Positions 1-5,837 of a stretch of DNA of 7,698 bases are shown one piece after another. This stretch comes from an uncultured Cellvibrio sp. (GTDB lineage Bacteria > Pseudomonadota > Gammaproteobacteria > Pseudomonadales > Cellvibrionaceae): contig CAMLRJ010000151.1 of the NCBI GenBank assembly GCA_946482345.1, forward strand, positions 1 through 7,698, written 5' to 3'. Below the pieces are notes generated by a model. It was given only the letters and a program-made list of their open reading frames with translations, ran no database searches and was not told the DNA's origin. A program made the translations under genes and the position numbers. Within the stretch, counting starts at the first letter, position 1. Each line of letters begins with the position of its first letter.

Positions 1-1037
1 ACGAACATGGCAGTACCCAGCAAGCTGCGATCACCGATTTCAGCGACACGAATGCCGTATTTTTTCTCAACCAGAGCTAATGCAATCGCCGTTTGCTCAT
101 AGACCATTGATAGGCCGCTGCGTAATTCAGACATCAAAGGTGTGAAGGTAAGCTGCAAATTTTCGTGCGCATAAGCTGGAAATTCAATTGGCCTTTTGGT
201 GGTTGCCACAAAAGTGCTCAGTTCACCCGCAAACTGCATGACTTCGGAAAAAAGTGTCAGTGGATGCAAGCCTTGTCTTTGCCCCAAATGTTTTGCGTAA
301 GGCTCAATACGATTGAGAAATTGCAACATCATGTAATCGGCAATTTCCGCCGTACCACCACGACGAGTGTCAGCAAGCCGACCGGCAATTGATTCTGCGC
401 GATGGTGCAACAATCCAACCAGTTCATTCAAAAAAGAAACCAATTTTTGCGCAACGCGGCAATCGAGACAGGTAGGAATGTATTGATCATCCAGCAACAC
501 TTCTTTATTTTCGCGTGATTCCGAAACTTTCATGACACCGACACAAGCGTAACCACTGCGATCATCTGATTCCAGTAAAAGTTTGATGCGCAATTTTCCA
601 ATATCCATTTTGTACAAATCGCCATTTTCATCGGCAACGTCACGCACATCATTTTCGACTGAATAATAGCGAGCCATTCCATAGGTGCTGTCTTCAGGAA
701 GCACATCAACTGCACCGGGCCTTTTTAGCGGCACACACAAATACACCACTTGATTGTGGGTGTTTTCTGCGACCTCCAATACCGGTGGAATATCATCAAC
801 ATCAGGAATACTGAAAGGCGTTCCATCAGGAAAAACTCCTTTTGCTTTTAATAAGGAAATTTTTCCCAGTTTTAATAACTGCTGATCAAATTCAAATTCC
901 TGTAATCCCCAGGCATAAGCACCATAAGCGGAGCATTTTCCGCCAACGTAACGTTCAAAATAGCGTTCTTGTTGTTGAAAATGTTGCGGGTTAAGAAACA
1001 TTCCCTCAGACCAAATGACCTTGCTTTCTAAAGACAT
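1..1037 (-). CDS. tssK: T6SS baseplate protein TssK (partial, C-terminus beyond window)
   Basis: TssK (ImpJ/VasE family) is the cytoplasmic baseplate subunit that links the T6SS tail baseplate to the TssJLM membrane complex. Reading the minus strand from the ATG at 1037 gives an uninterrupted frame of 345 codons that runs off the left edge. The family is usually about 440-450 residues, so roughly the last quarter is missing. The N-terminus carries the hallmark of the family: W9-S-E-G-M-F-L, then P17-Q-H-F-Q-Q-Q and R25-Y26. A GGA lies 9 bases upstream of the start as a modest ribosome site. The gene follows tssJ by 54 bp on the same strand, so it is probably cotranscribed with tagH and tssJ, and tssL/tssM would be expected further left. 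No frameshift is seen. Identification rests on the N-terminal motif and on gene order. Confidence 0.95.
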   Translation of the reverse strand, partial: MSLESKVIWSEGMFLNPQHFQQQERYFERYVGGKCSAYGAYAWGLQEFEFDQQLLKLGKISLLKAKGVFPDGTPFSIPDVDDIPPVLEVAENTHNQVVYLCVPLKRPGAVDVLPEDSTYGMARYYSVENDVRDVADENGDLYKMDIGKLRIKLLLESDDRSGYACVGVMKVSESRENKEVLLDDQYIPTCLDCRVAQKLVSFLNELVGLLHHRAESIAGRLADTRRGGTAEIADYMMLQFLNRIEPYAKHLGQRQGLHPLTLFSEVMQFAGELSTFVATTKRPIEFPAYAHENLQLTFTPLMSELRSGLSMVYEQTAIALALVEKKYGIRVAEIGDRSLLGTAMF

Positions 1038-1091
1038 AGCATTATTTCCAATCAACTAAAGCATTATGAAAGATCCGGTTACGGATTTATG

Positions 1092-1586
1092 TTATTTGAG
1101 CAAAACCAGATTATTGCCTGAAATTTTCACTTTGATAGCATTGCGCACGAGATTACTTGCAGAAACTGGAAACACCACTTTGTATTTTGCATCTTTATAT
1201 TGATAAAACTCTGCATACAAAGCGACATACTGCGTATCTTTACTCAGAACAAAATGTTCAACAGTATTTTTACCCGGTGCCAAACGTTTTAATTCTTGCT
1301 TGGCCACCAAATCTGCACCAATTGCTTTTTTATCGTTCTCATACAAAGTGATGAAATCAGCGCGGTCAAATAATTTTGTTGCTTTGAGTTCATACAAACG
1401 AACAAACAACGGACTAGGCGTGCCGCTCTCGTCAGGGTTTATATCGGAATCAACAATAATTTCCAATTTGAGATCGGTATCCAAATTCAGCGCACCACCG
1501 ACCTTGCTATTGACTGTGCTGCAACTTGTAATCAGAAAGAGTGTTGATATCAAACAGGCGCCATAAATCATTCGTAAACTGAACAT
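1092..1586 (-). CDS. tssJ: T6SS outer-membrane lipoprotein TssJ
   Basis: TssJ (SciN/Lip family) is an outer-membrane lipoprotein that anchors TssM and the membrane complex of the T6SS. The 164-aa product starts with a lipoprotein signal peptide: a basic residue (R5), a hydrophobic stretch at about 7-20, and the lipobox I19-T20-S21-C22. Residue +2 after the cysteine is Ser, not Asp, which fits outer-membrane sorting. The mature part has the typical family run: N50-P-D-E, P58-S-P-L, V62-R-L-Y-E-L, then A76-D-F and L81-Y-E, and L102-A-P-G. The length is normal for the family. It lies 24 bp downstream of tagH and 54 bp upstream of tssK, so it belongs to one operon. A GTAGAGA element precedes the ATG as a plausible ribosome site. 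Confidence 0.95.
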   Translation of the reverse strand: MFSLRMIYGACLISTLFLITSCSTVNSKVGGALNLDTDLKLEIIVDSDINPDESGTPSPLFVRLYELKATKLFDRADFITLYENDKKAIGADLVAKQELKRLAPGKNTVEHFVLSKDTQYVALYAEFYQYKDAKYKVVFPVSASNLVRNAIKVKISGNNLVLLK

Positions 1587-1610
1587 AATTTTTCTCTACT
1601 TTTCGTTTCG

Positions 1611-3083
1611 TTATTGATCGTTTCTAGCCGCTTTGCGTCTGGCACTGACTAATTTGAATATTTGATTCTCATAGGCCTGAACAAAATCGTCACCAAACAA
1701 ATGCCGGAAGGATTGTTCCATATTCTCGGCATAGCTTGCAAAATGCTCGGCATAACTATTCCAATACTTGGCTTTTTGCATACCCGGCAAGGTGACACCC
1801 TTGGATTGTTTATCGAACTGCTTTTCCAATTTCTCCGGATCGAATCTATCCATCATTCCTTTGAATGCCGAACGCATACCGGCAATGATGGCGATCTGAT
1901 GATCCGCAATGCCATCGAACCCTTCCGTGAAGGATTCAATCGCTCCTTTATAAGCACTGTTTTTTCGCACAAACATATTTTCCAACGCGTCTTTCGCATT
2001 AACGGAAAACTTCAGCGGATTATTTTCAACAGGCTGAATGGTCGTCATATTCATGCGGAATTCATTTTTAATGCTGGCGCGAGACCGCAATAATTTCATC
2101 ATTCCATCAACTATAACCGGCATTAATTCACCTACAGTTTCGGCAACTTTTTCGATTTCTTCCGGTGATAAACCTTCCAATCCCATAGCCTTTACCAATG
2201 CACCATTCGCGGCCGCACTGCTAACCGTATTTGTTCGCACTGGAGCAACGGGCTCCTGCACTGGCGGAGCCTTAACCGGCCTGGCAATAGTCGGTTCAAT
2301 CACTTGAGGTTGGGGAATCACAACTTCAGGTTGCGGTTTTGGTTGTGACTGCGGTTGCCGGGCGATTGTTGAGATGGGGTCAGCTAAAAAATCATCCCCC
2401 ATCAAATCATCATCGCCCCAGTCCTCTGGAATAATGTTATCCGGCGGCAAGACGTTCGGCAGATTGAATGAATCCGATATGGCCAAACCACCCTGTTGCT
2501 GACTTCCACCCAAACCATAAGCACCAATCTGGGCATAAGGATCAACCGGCGTTGCAAAGGCGTTGGGGCTGCGCTTATCCAGAGCAGCGAGCGGATCACT
2601 GGTCTCCAAATCACGTCCAAACGTATCTTCTTCAAAAAACGGACTGGATCCGGATAAAGATCCACCCGAGCCAAAAGAAAAATTATCAGATGATGTTTTC
2701 GCAGGTTGGGCAAATGGGTCCGGCGCCAGAAGTGGCCCTTTGCCAAACACACTATCAATAGAAGTCTGAATCTTGACTTGCAGGCTATAGCTACCCATCT
2801 CAAAAGAATCACCATCCTTCAAAATGGATTTGGATCCCTTGCCCAAGGGGGCAGGAGCATGATTCAAATAAGTGCCGTTAGTACTCAGGTCAGTAATGTA
2901 ATAACTACCGCCCTCAAAAGTAATTGAACAATGACAGGACGAAAGATATTTTTCAGGATCATCCAAAACCCAGGTATTTCTTTCACCTCGCCCGATAGTG
3001 CCGCCCTGTTCACTAAAAACACGTGAAGACTCACCATAACGAGCACCCAAGGGAGCATTGACTACAGATATTGTTATCGCCAT
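1611..3083 (-). CDS. tagH: T6SS-associated FHA-domain protein TagH (Fha)
   Basis: This 490-aa protein is the FHA scaffold of the T6SS, which in the threonine-phosphorylation systems (PpkA/PppA type) helps trigger assembly. An N-terminal FHA domain covers about residues 25-105, with G31-R32, H51 and the S67-T-N-G-T71 loop. A low-complexity Gly/Ser/Asp-rich and then Pro/Gln-rich linker spans about 110-290. The C-terminal TagH-type domain spans about 295-485, with N-N-P-L-K-F-S, then D-H-Q and the A-G-M-R-S-A-F helix. The usual S-R-x-H-A phosphopeptide motif reads S48-S49-C50-H51-C52, so the Arg and the Ala are replaced; this may alter phosphothreonine recognition. The start has an AGGA ribosome site 8 bases upstream and a strong promoter about 75 bp upstream. 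It is the first gene of the tagH-tssJ-tssK operon. Confidence 0.93.
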   Translation of the reverse strand: MAITISVVNAPLGARYGESSRVFSEQGGTIGRGERNTWVLDDPEKYLSSCHCSITFEGGSYYITDLSTNGTYLNHAPAPLGKGSKSILKDGDSFEMGSYSLQVKIQTSIDSVFGKGPLLAPDPFAQPAKTSSDNFSFGSGGSLSGSSPFFEEDTFGRDLETSDPLAALDKRSPNAFATPVDPYAQIGAYGLGGSQQQGGLAISDSFNLPNVLPPDNIIPEDWGDDDLMGDDFLADPISTIARQPQSQPKPQPEVVIPQPQVIEPTIARPVKAPPVQEPVAPVRTNTVSSAAANGALVKAMGLEGLSPEEIEKVAETVGELMPVIVDGMMKLLRSRASIKNEFRMNMTTIQPVENNPLKFSVNAKDALENMFVRKNSAYKGAIESFTEGFDGIADHQIAIIAGMRSAFKGMMDRFDPEKLEKQFDKQSKGVTLPGMQKAKYWNSYAEHFASYAENMEQSFRHLFGDDFVQAYENQIFKLVSARRKAARNDQ

Positions 3084-3095
3084 TCCGTTTTTCCT
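3084..3095 (-). promoter_or_regulatory. tagH ribosome binding site with two GGA motifs
   Basis: On the minus strand the leader ends with AGGA (3092-3095), eight bases later the ATG. A second GGA, in the context ACGGA, touches the start codon (3084-3088). Paired GGA motifs over a ribosome site are what CsrA/RsmA repressors bind, and T6SS fha transcripts are RsmA targets in Pseudomonas aeruginosa. Translational repression here is only an inference. Confidence 0.45.
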
Positions 3096-3158
3096 GAACT
3101 CATGGTGTGAATTTTCTGGAAATGAACCGTTGATTCCAGGTTATTTCAAAGGGCGCTC

Positions 3159-3187
3159 ATTATATGCCACCCTTCTGGCCGGTTCAA
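3159..3187 (-). promoter_or_regulatory. Sigma-70-like promoter of the tagH-tssJ-tssK operon
   Basis: Read on the minus strand, a -35 box TTGAAC (3182-3187) is followed by a 17-bp spacer and a perfect -10 box TATAAT (3159-3164). Transcription would start near 3152, giving a leader of about 69 nt before the tagH ATG. It lies just downstream of the terminator of the cargo block, so the structural operon appears to be expressed independently of the effector genes. Confidence 0.75.
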
Positions 3188-3265
3188 AATTTACTTGAAT
3201 ATCAGCAGTTTGTCACAGGATTCATAAATACAACACGATAAAAAATACCTGATTCATTTTTTCGC

Positions 3266-3298
3266 AAAAAAAAACGGCGACTGGGTCGCCGTTTTTTT
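3266..3298 (-). terminator. Rho-independent terminator after the AlgH-like gene (bidirectional form)
   Basis: A 7-bp perfect stem CGGCGAC (3275-3281) and GTCGCCG (3285-3291) with a TGG loop is flanked by nine A on one side and seven T on the other. The A/T flanks extend the stem and give a U-tract in both directions. On the minus strand it ends transcription about 55 bp after the stop of the gene at 3354-3902. It insulates the tagH promoter from the cargo genes. Confidence 0.88.
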
Positions 3299-3301
3299 AA
3301 A

Positions 3302-3318
3302 GTCATTGCACCAATGAC
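3302..3318. repeat. Small perfect hairpin beside terminator 1
   Basis: GTCATTG (3302-3308) and CAATGAC (3312-3318) form a 7-bp inverted repeat with a 3-nt loop. On the minus strand it lies between the stop codon of the AlgH-like gene and the terminator, so it may protect the 3' end of the transcript. The equivalent stretch of the second direct repeat (about 4763-4785) does not preserve it. Confidence 0.5.
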
Positions 3319-3353
3319 GCATTTATCAACACAGAATCAATTGAAACCCAAAC

Positions 3354-3902
3354 TCAACGGCCATCAAATTTGAGTGCCATGATCACTTGTGCGGCACCGC
3401 GAAATTCATTATCAAATGGAATTGAATTTAATGCTTCCTCGGTAGCGGGAAATTGATGCCATAAAAAACTTGCCATCTCTTTTTCAATTTGTCCCGCGCC
3501 CCAACCAAAAGTCCCTACACCGCAGATAGAAAAATATTCAGGTGTGTTATTTGAAAAAGCATCATCACTGAAATTTAAAGCAAGAACCGAATTCCGGACT
3601 TGCTGTTCATAAACCTGCAGATTCCGCCCTAAAATCCAAGGGAGGTTCTCTCCCACGGGACCACCAAAAATTGTCTTGGCCGTAATCAAACTTTCCGGAT
3701 CTACCAAAGCAAATGCTGGTAAAAATTCAGCGCCAATTTCCGCCACTGTCTTTGCATAATTCTTGTTTAACCTTACACCAATCGCTCCATCAGAGTCATG
3801 GTGCAAAATGTAAACCGCACTACCTGCTATAGCAGCAAACTTTGGTATTTCATTAATCGCTGGATTACTTATTATTAATGTATCTGTGAGGTAACCTGAC
3901 AT
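3354..3902 (-). CDS. YqgE/AlgH family protein (divergent, in T6SS cargo block)
   Basis: The 182-aa product fits the YqgE/AlgH (DUF179) family, cytoplasmic proteins of about 185 residues with no settled biochemical role. Family features seen in order are an N-terminal L-I-I-S-N-P, then S28-A-V-Y-I with H34-H35, D38-G-A-I-G-V and L45-N-K, then F79-G-G-P-V83, then F132-G-W-G-A-G-Q-I-E-K-E. The N-terminus departs from the usual D-P-x-F-x-R-S-V pattern and reads E-I-P-K-F with extra residues. This divergence and the location inside an effector-immunity island suggest a specialised paralogue, not the housekeeping copy. The start has AAGGA with 8-nt spacing. It follows the immunity-like gene 3948-4499 by 45 bp and precedes terminator 1. 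A role as an immunity or accessory factor is an inference from position only. Confidence 0.82.
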   Translation of the reverse strand: MSGYLTDTLIISNPAINEIPKFAAIAGSAVYILHHDSDGAIGVRLNKNYAKTVAEIGAEFLPAFALVDPESLITAKTIFGGPVGENLPWILGRNLQVYEQQVRNSVLALNFSDDAFSNNTPEYFSICGVGTFGWGAGQIEKEMASFLWHQFPATEEALNSIPFDNEFRGAAQVIMALKFDGR

Positions 3903-3947
3903 TTAAATTTTTCCTTTTATCACAATAATTTTTGTTGATTATTTTTA

Positions 3948-4499
3948 CTATACCGTAACTATAACAGGATCAGTAAAACACTCTCCCCGTTCAATTTTGG
4001 TAGCCAACTTTTTAAACTCTTCGAACAACCCATGATCAAATAACATTTCATCAGTAAATGCAAACTCTTGAGGGTCTGTTGAGTCATCAAATAGATAACT
4101 GTTACGAGAATGGTTTCGAAAACTATACCCAGGAGTACCAAACATCCTCGATACAATCAACTTTTCACCGTGTATTTCCTCTTCATAACCAAACCGTCCT
4201 TTTTCCAACCCACCCTCAGCTTCTGTTTTGAGAAACTGTTCTTCGATCACTCTTACAAACCAAAATAGTCCATCTTTAGGAATTTCCAATTTTGTTCCAC
4301 CAACCCATCTATTTATCACGTCTCCACTATCTTTTTTATAGATATAAAAACTTCGGGTAGCCCATATCAAATAGTTGTCATCTATAAGCCAAAAATAATA
4401 ATCGTTTTCATTCTTATGAGGTATGAATTCAGCATATTTAAAAACAATACGAGAATCAGCTGTTAAAGTAATTGGATCAGTATCAATAAATTTTTTCAT
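3948..4499 (-). CDS. Putative immunity protein, paralogue of the 5278-5826 product
   Basis: This 183-aa protein has no signal peptide or membrane segment and no family I can name. It is collinear with the 182-aa product of 5278-5826. Shared positions include E95-G-G-L then G101; G111-E with L114; R118; N129 and S131-R132; D142-P143 with F146; D155 and G157-L158; and E170-R-G-E173. The N-terminal third is weaker but keeps an aromatic pattern (Y34-Y-F-W near 34-37 against M-W-F-F in the paralogue). It starts 8 bp after the stop of a 50-codon ORF, the same spacing as between the effector and its immunity gene. The ribosome site is weak. No full toxin lies next to it, so it may be an orphan immunity gene kept after toxin loss. 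Homology to the paralogue is seen directly; the immunity role is inferred. Confidence 0.7.
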   Translation of the reverse strand: MKKFIDTDPITLTADSRIVFKYAEFIPHKNENDYYFWLIDDNYLIWATRSFYIYKKDSGDVINRWVGGTKLEIPKDGLFWFVRVIEEQFLKTEAEGGLEKGRFGYEEEIHGEKLIVSRMFGTPGYSFRNHSRNSYLFDDSTDPQEFAFTDEMLFDHGLFEEFKKLATKIERGECFTDPVIVTV

Positions 4500-4507
4500 G
4501 TCTTACA

Positions 4508-4660
4508 TTATATGTTTCTAAGCTCACCCAGTCTCATCGGTTTTTTATCCAACAGCAACGGAGCAATCCGAGACACACTGTGCCCTTGCTTTCTAACATC
4601 CCCAATATTACCTTCATCACCAACGTGACTTTTTAACAATACGCACCAAAAATCTTTCAT
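4508..4660 (-). pseudogene. 50-codon ORF, possible C-terminal remnant of a lost effector
   Basis: Between direct repeat copy 2 and the immunity paralogue there is a minus-strand frame from ATG 4660 to TAA 4508-4510, coding 50 residues. It is rich in ordinary-looking protein sequence (for example G-D-V-R-K-Q-G-H-S-V-S-R and P-M-R-L-G-E-L-R). A TAA sits directly before the ATG. The neighbouring frame stays open upstream (L-N-E-R-F-L-V-R-I-V-K), and a one-base slip in the AAAAA run near 4631-4637 would join the two. It ends 8 bp before the start of the immunity-like gene, like the intact effector at 5835. I cannot align it to the C-terminus of that effector. It could be a decayed toxin tip, a tiny real gene, or chance. 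Confidence 0.35.
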
Positions 4661-4672
4661 TTAATCCATCTT

Positions 4673-4794
4673 TCACAGGATTCATAAATACAACACGAAT
4701 AGCTGATAAAAAACACCTGACTAATTTTTTTACAAAAAAACGGCGACAGGGTCGCCGTTTTAAAATTCATCGTATCAAAGGCGCACTTATCAAC
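4673..4794. repeat. Direct repeat copy 2, terminator-containing intergenic segment
   Basis: Second copy of the segment at 3213-3330, same orientation, offset by 1460 bp. It begins with the identical 26 bases (4673-4698), carries an extra 8 bp (ATAGCTGA) directly after them, and keeps the GGCGAC stem-loop and the final CTTATCAAC. It lies between the stop of the 147-aa gene and the 50-codon ORF. Recombination between the copies would delete the 3354-4660 gene set precisely. The 172 bp from 4500 to 4671 hold the small ORF and no other gene. Confidence 0.85.
4734..4761 (-). terminator. Rho-independent terminator after the 147-aa gene
   Basis: Perfect 7-bp stem CGGCGAC (4741-4747) and GTCGCCG (4751-4757) with an AGG loop, flanked by seven A and four T. 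Read on the minus strand the A-run becomes the U-tract. It closes the effector transcript 39 bp after the stop at 4800 and implies that the immunity paralogue downstream needs its own promoter or read-through. I see no convincing -35/-10 pair between 4500 and 4732. Confidence 0.85.
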
Positions 4795-4799
4795 CGAAG

Positions 4800-5243
4800 T
4801 CATCTCATGCCGGCCCAATCAAAATCTACTGACTCCCAACTATCTCCTTGAAGTATTTGCTCCAAAATATCATGAGAAAATAAACGCCCCAAATAAGCAA
4901 CGAATAAATCCAGCCTTTCTTCAAAACTACCTGCATAGCTGCTCAATTTAAATGGGCTTAATGGTTCGATCATTTCATGTTTTTTCAACCAGTCCTTAAT
5001 ATTAAATATTTCTTTGTTTTCCTGATTCACTAGATTAACTAGAAAGTAATCTTCATTGTTTGGCTGCGGATAAAAAATCACCTGCACTGAGCGCAACCTA
5101 TTTGAAAATTTAAAAACAAAGCTCTCACCAAGCAATTTTGTACCTAGTCTGGATTCAATATCTACCAGTTTTAAATCAAATGATAAAAGGCCATCACATT
5201 TAGAAAGCTTACTTTCAACCAATTTAATTTTTTCATTTTTCAT
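4800..5243 (-). CDS. Hypothetical 147-aa protein, possible second immunity protein
   Basis: I do not recognise the family. The product is a small soluble protein with a basic N-terminus (M-K-N-E-K-I-K-L), no signal peptide, a beta-rich middle (alternating hydrophobics around V73-I-F-Y and Y86-F-L-V-N-L-V-N), then a helix with S-F-E-E-R-L-D-L-F-V, and an aromatic/acidic C-terminal tail (S-W-E-S-V-D-F-D-W). Its size, third position after effector and immunity genes, and location directly before a terminator are typical of immunity or accessory genes in polymorphic-toxin loci. It begins 34 bp after the stop of the 5278-5826 gene, without a clear ribosome site. It shows no visible similarity to the AlgH-like protein that fills the same slot in the other cassette. 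Confidence 0.65.
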   Translation of the reverse strand: MKNEKIKLVESKLSKCDGLLSFDLKLVDIESRLGTKLLGESFVFKFSNRLRSVQVIFYPQPNNEDYFLVNLVNQENKEIFNIKDWLKKHEMIEPLSPFKLSSYAGSFEERLDLFVAYLGRLFSHDILEQILQGDSWESVDFDWAGMR

Positions 5244-5277
5244 ATAAGCAGATTTAAAGTATCACTACATACCTATC

Positions 5278-5826
5278 CTACAACTCCCCCCGCTCAAACT
5301 TCTCACCCAAATTTTTAATTAAATTTAACAAACCACCATCATAGAGAAATCTAGATGCCCATATAACTTCGTGAGGAGTAAAACTTGTTTCTGGATCTCT
5401 GCCTTTCTGACAACGTGAACGATTCATAACTGCATAACCGCCCATTTCGCGATCAATTCCCGAAGCGCGTTGAACACATAACATTTCACCACCCACTTCA
5501 ATATCAGGTGTGGTCATAGCACCCACATGCAAGCCACCTTCCACAGGTGGTTTTTGAAATTCAACTAAGGCAGATGGAAACCAAGATAAAAACTCAAGTG
5601 GGAAATCCTGTTGAAAACAATGATAGTAAGGTATTGAATTATTTCTTAATCTGCTTTGCATATTCAGAATCGATAAAAATGACTGATTCTGAACAAAAAA
5701 CCACATTGTAGGATTTGTCGTGTCTTTAATTTTTGCTAACTCAATACACCCAGTAGGCAATTCGTCATGTCTCACTATTTCAGGTAATGAGTCTTTTAAT
5801 TTATACGGCGCCTTACGTATCCACAT
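5278..5826 (-). CDS. Putative cognate immunity protein of the effector
   Basis: The 182-aa product directly follows the effector and is probably its antidote in the producing cell. The frame is open to an ATG at 5865, but I choose the ATG at 5826: it has AGGA six bases upstream, avoids a 31-bp overlap with the effector, and gives a length matching the 183-aa paralogue at 3948-4499. Features shared with that paralogue are E96-G-G-L then G102, G113-E with L116, R120, N135 and S137-R138, D144-P145 with F149, D163-G-G-L166, and E178-R-G-E181. No signal peptide or membrane segment is seen, so it should act in the cytoplasm, which would fit a cytoplasmic toxin target. The family is not one I can name. 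The immunity role is inferred from position and from its duplicated paralogue. Confidence 0.78.
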   Translation of the reverse strand: MWIRKAPYKLKDSLPEIVRHDELPTGCIELAKIKDTTNPTMWFFVQNQSFLSILNMQSRLRNNSIPYYHCFQQDFPLEFLSWFPSALVEFQKPPVEGGLHVGAMTTPDIEVGGEMLCVQRASGIDREMGGYAVMNRSRCQKGRDPETSFTPHEVIWASRFLYDGGLLNLIKNLGEKFERGEL

Positions 5827-5832
5827 ACTAAT

Positions 5833-5837
5833 TCCTA
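5833..5837 (-). promoter_or_regulatory. Ribosome binding site of the immunity gene overlapping the effector stop
   Basis: On the minus strand the effector stop TAG (5835-5837) runs straight into GA, forming TAGGA. The AGGA (5833-5836) lies six bases before the ATG at 5826. This fixes the immunity start and couples its translation to that of the effector, a common way of keeping the antidote in step with the toxin. Confidence 0.7.

Larger units (their letters stand above)
3213..3330. repeat. Direct repeat copy 1, terminator-containing intergenic segment
   Basis: This segment is repeated in the same orientation at 4673-4794. The first 26 bases (3213-3238) are identical to 4673-4698. The next 27 aligned bases differ at five positions, after an 8-bp insertion that only copy 2 has. 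Both copies then carry the same CGGCGAC/GTCGCCG stem-loop and end with a shared TTATCAAC. Similarity stops just before the stop codon of the adjacent gene (3354). Its other edge abuts the tagH promoter. Confidence 0.85.

Noticed and set aside
165..392. 75-codon plus-strand frame opposite tssK
   Set aside because: Antisense shadow of the continuous TssK frame.
1662..2093. 143-codon plus-strand frame opposite tagH
   Set aside because: Antisense to the conserved C-terminal TagH domain, with no ribosome site or recognisable product.
2402..2815. 137-codon minus-strand frame inside tagH
   Set aside because: It overlaps the well-supported TagH frame over its low-complexity linker and shows no protein-like motifs; it is a shadow frame.
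3959..4156. 65-codon minus-strand frame within the immunity paralogue
   Set aside because: Lies wholly inside 3948-4499, whose own frame is supported by a paralogue.
4508..4660. Homology of the 50-codon ORF to the C-terminus of the intact effector
   Set aside because: Side-by-side reading shows no convincing shared residues, so any toxin it came from was a different one.
3213..4794. CRISPR array or insertion sequence explanation for the repeats
   Set aside because: Only two copies 1460 bp apart, no regular spacers, no transposase frame and no terminal inverted repeats or target-site duplication that I can see.
3354..5243. Homology between the AlgH-like protein and the 147-aa protein in the equivalent slot
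   Set aside because: Lengths and motifs differ; none of the AlgH hallmarks (GGPV, GWGAGQ) occur in the 147-aa product.
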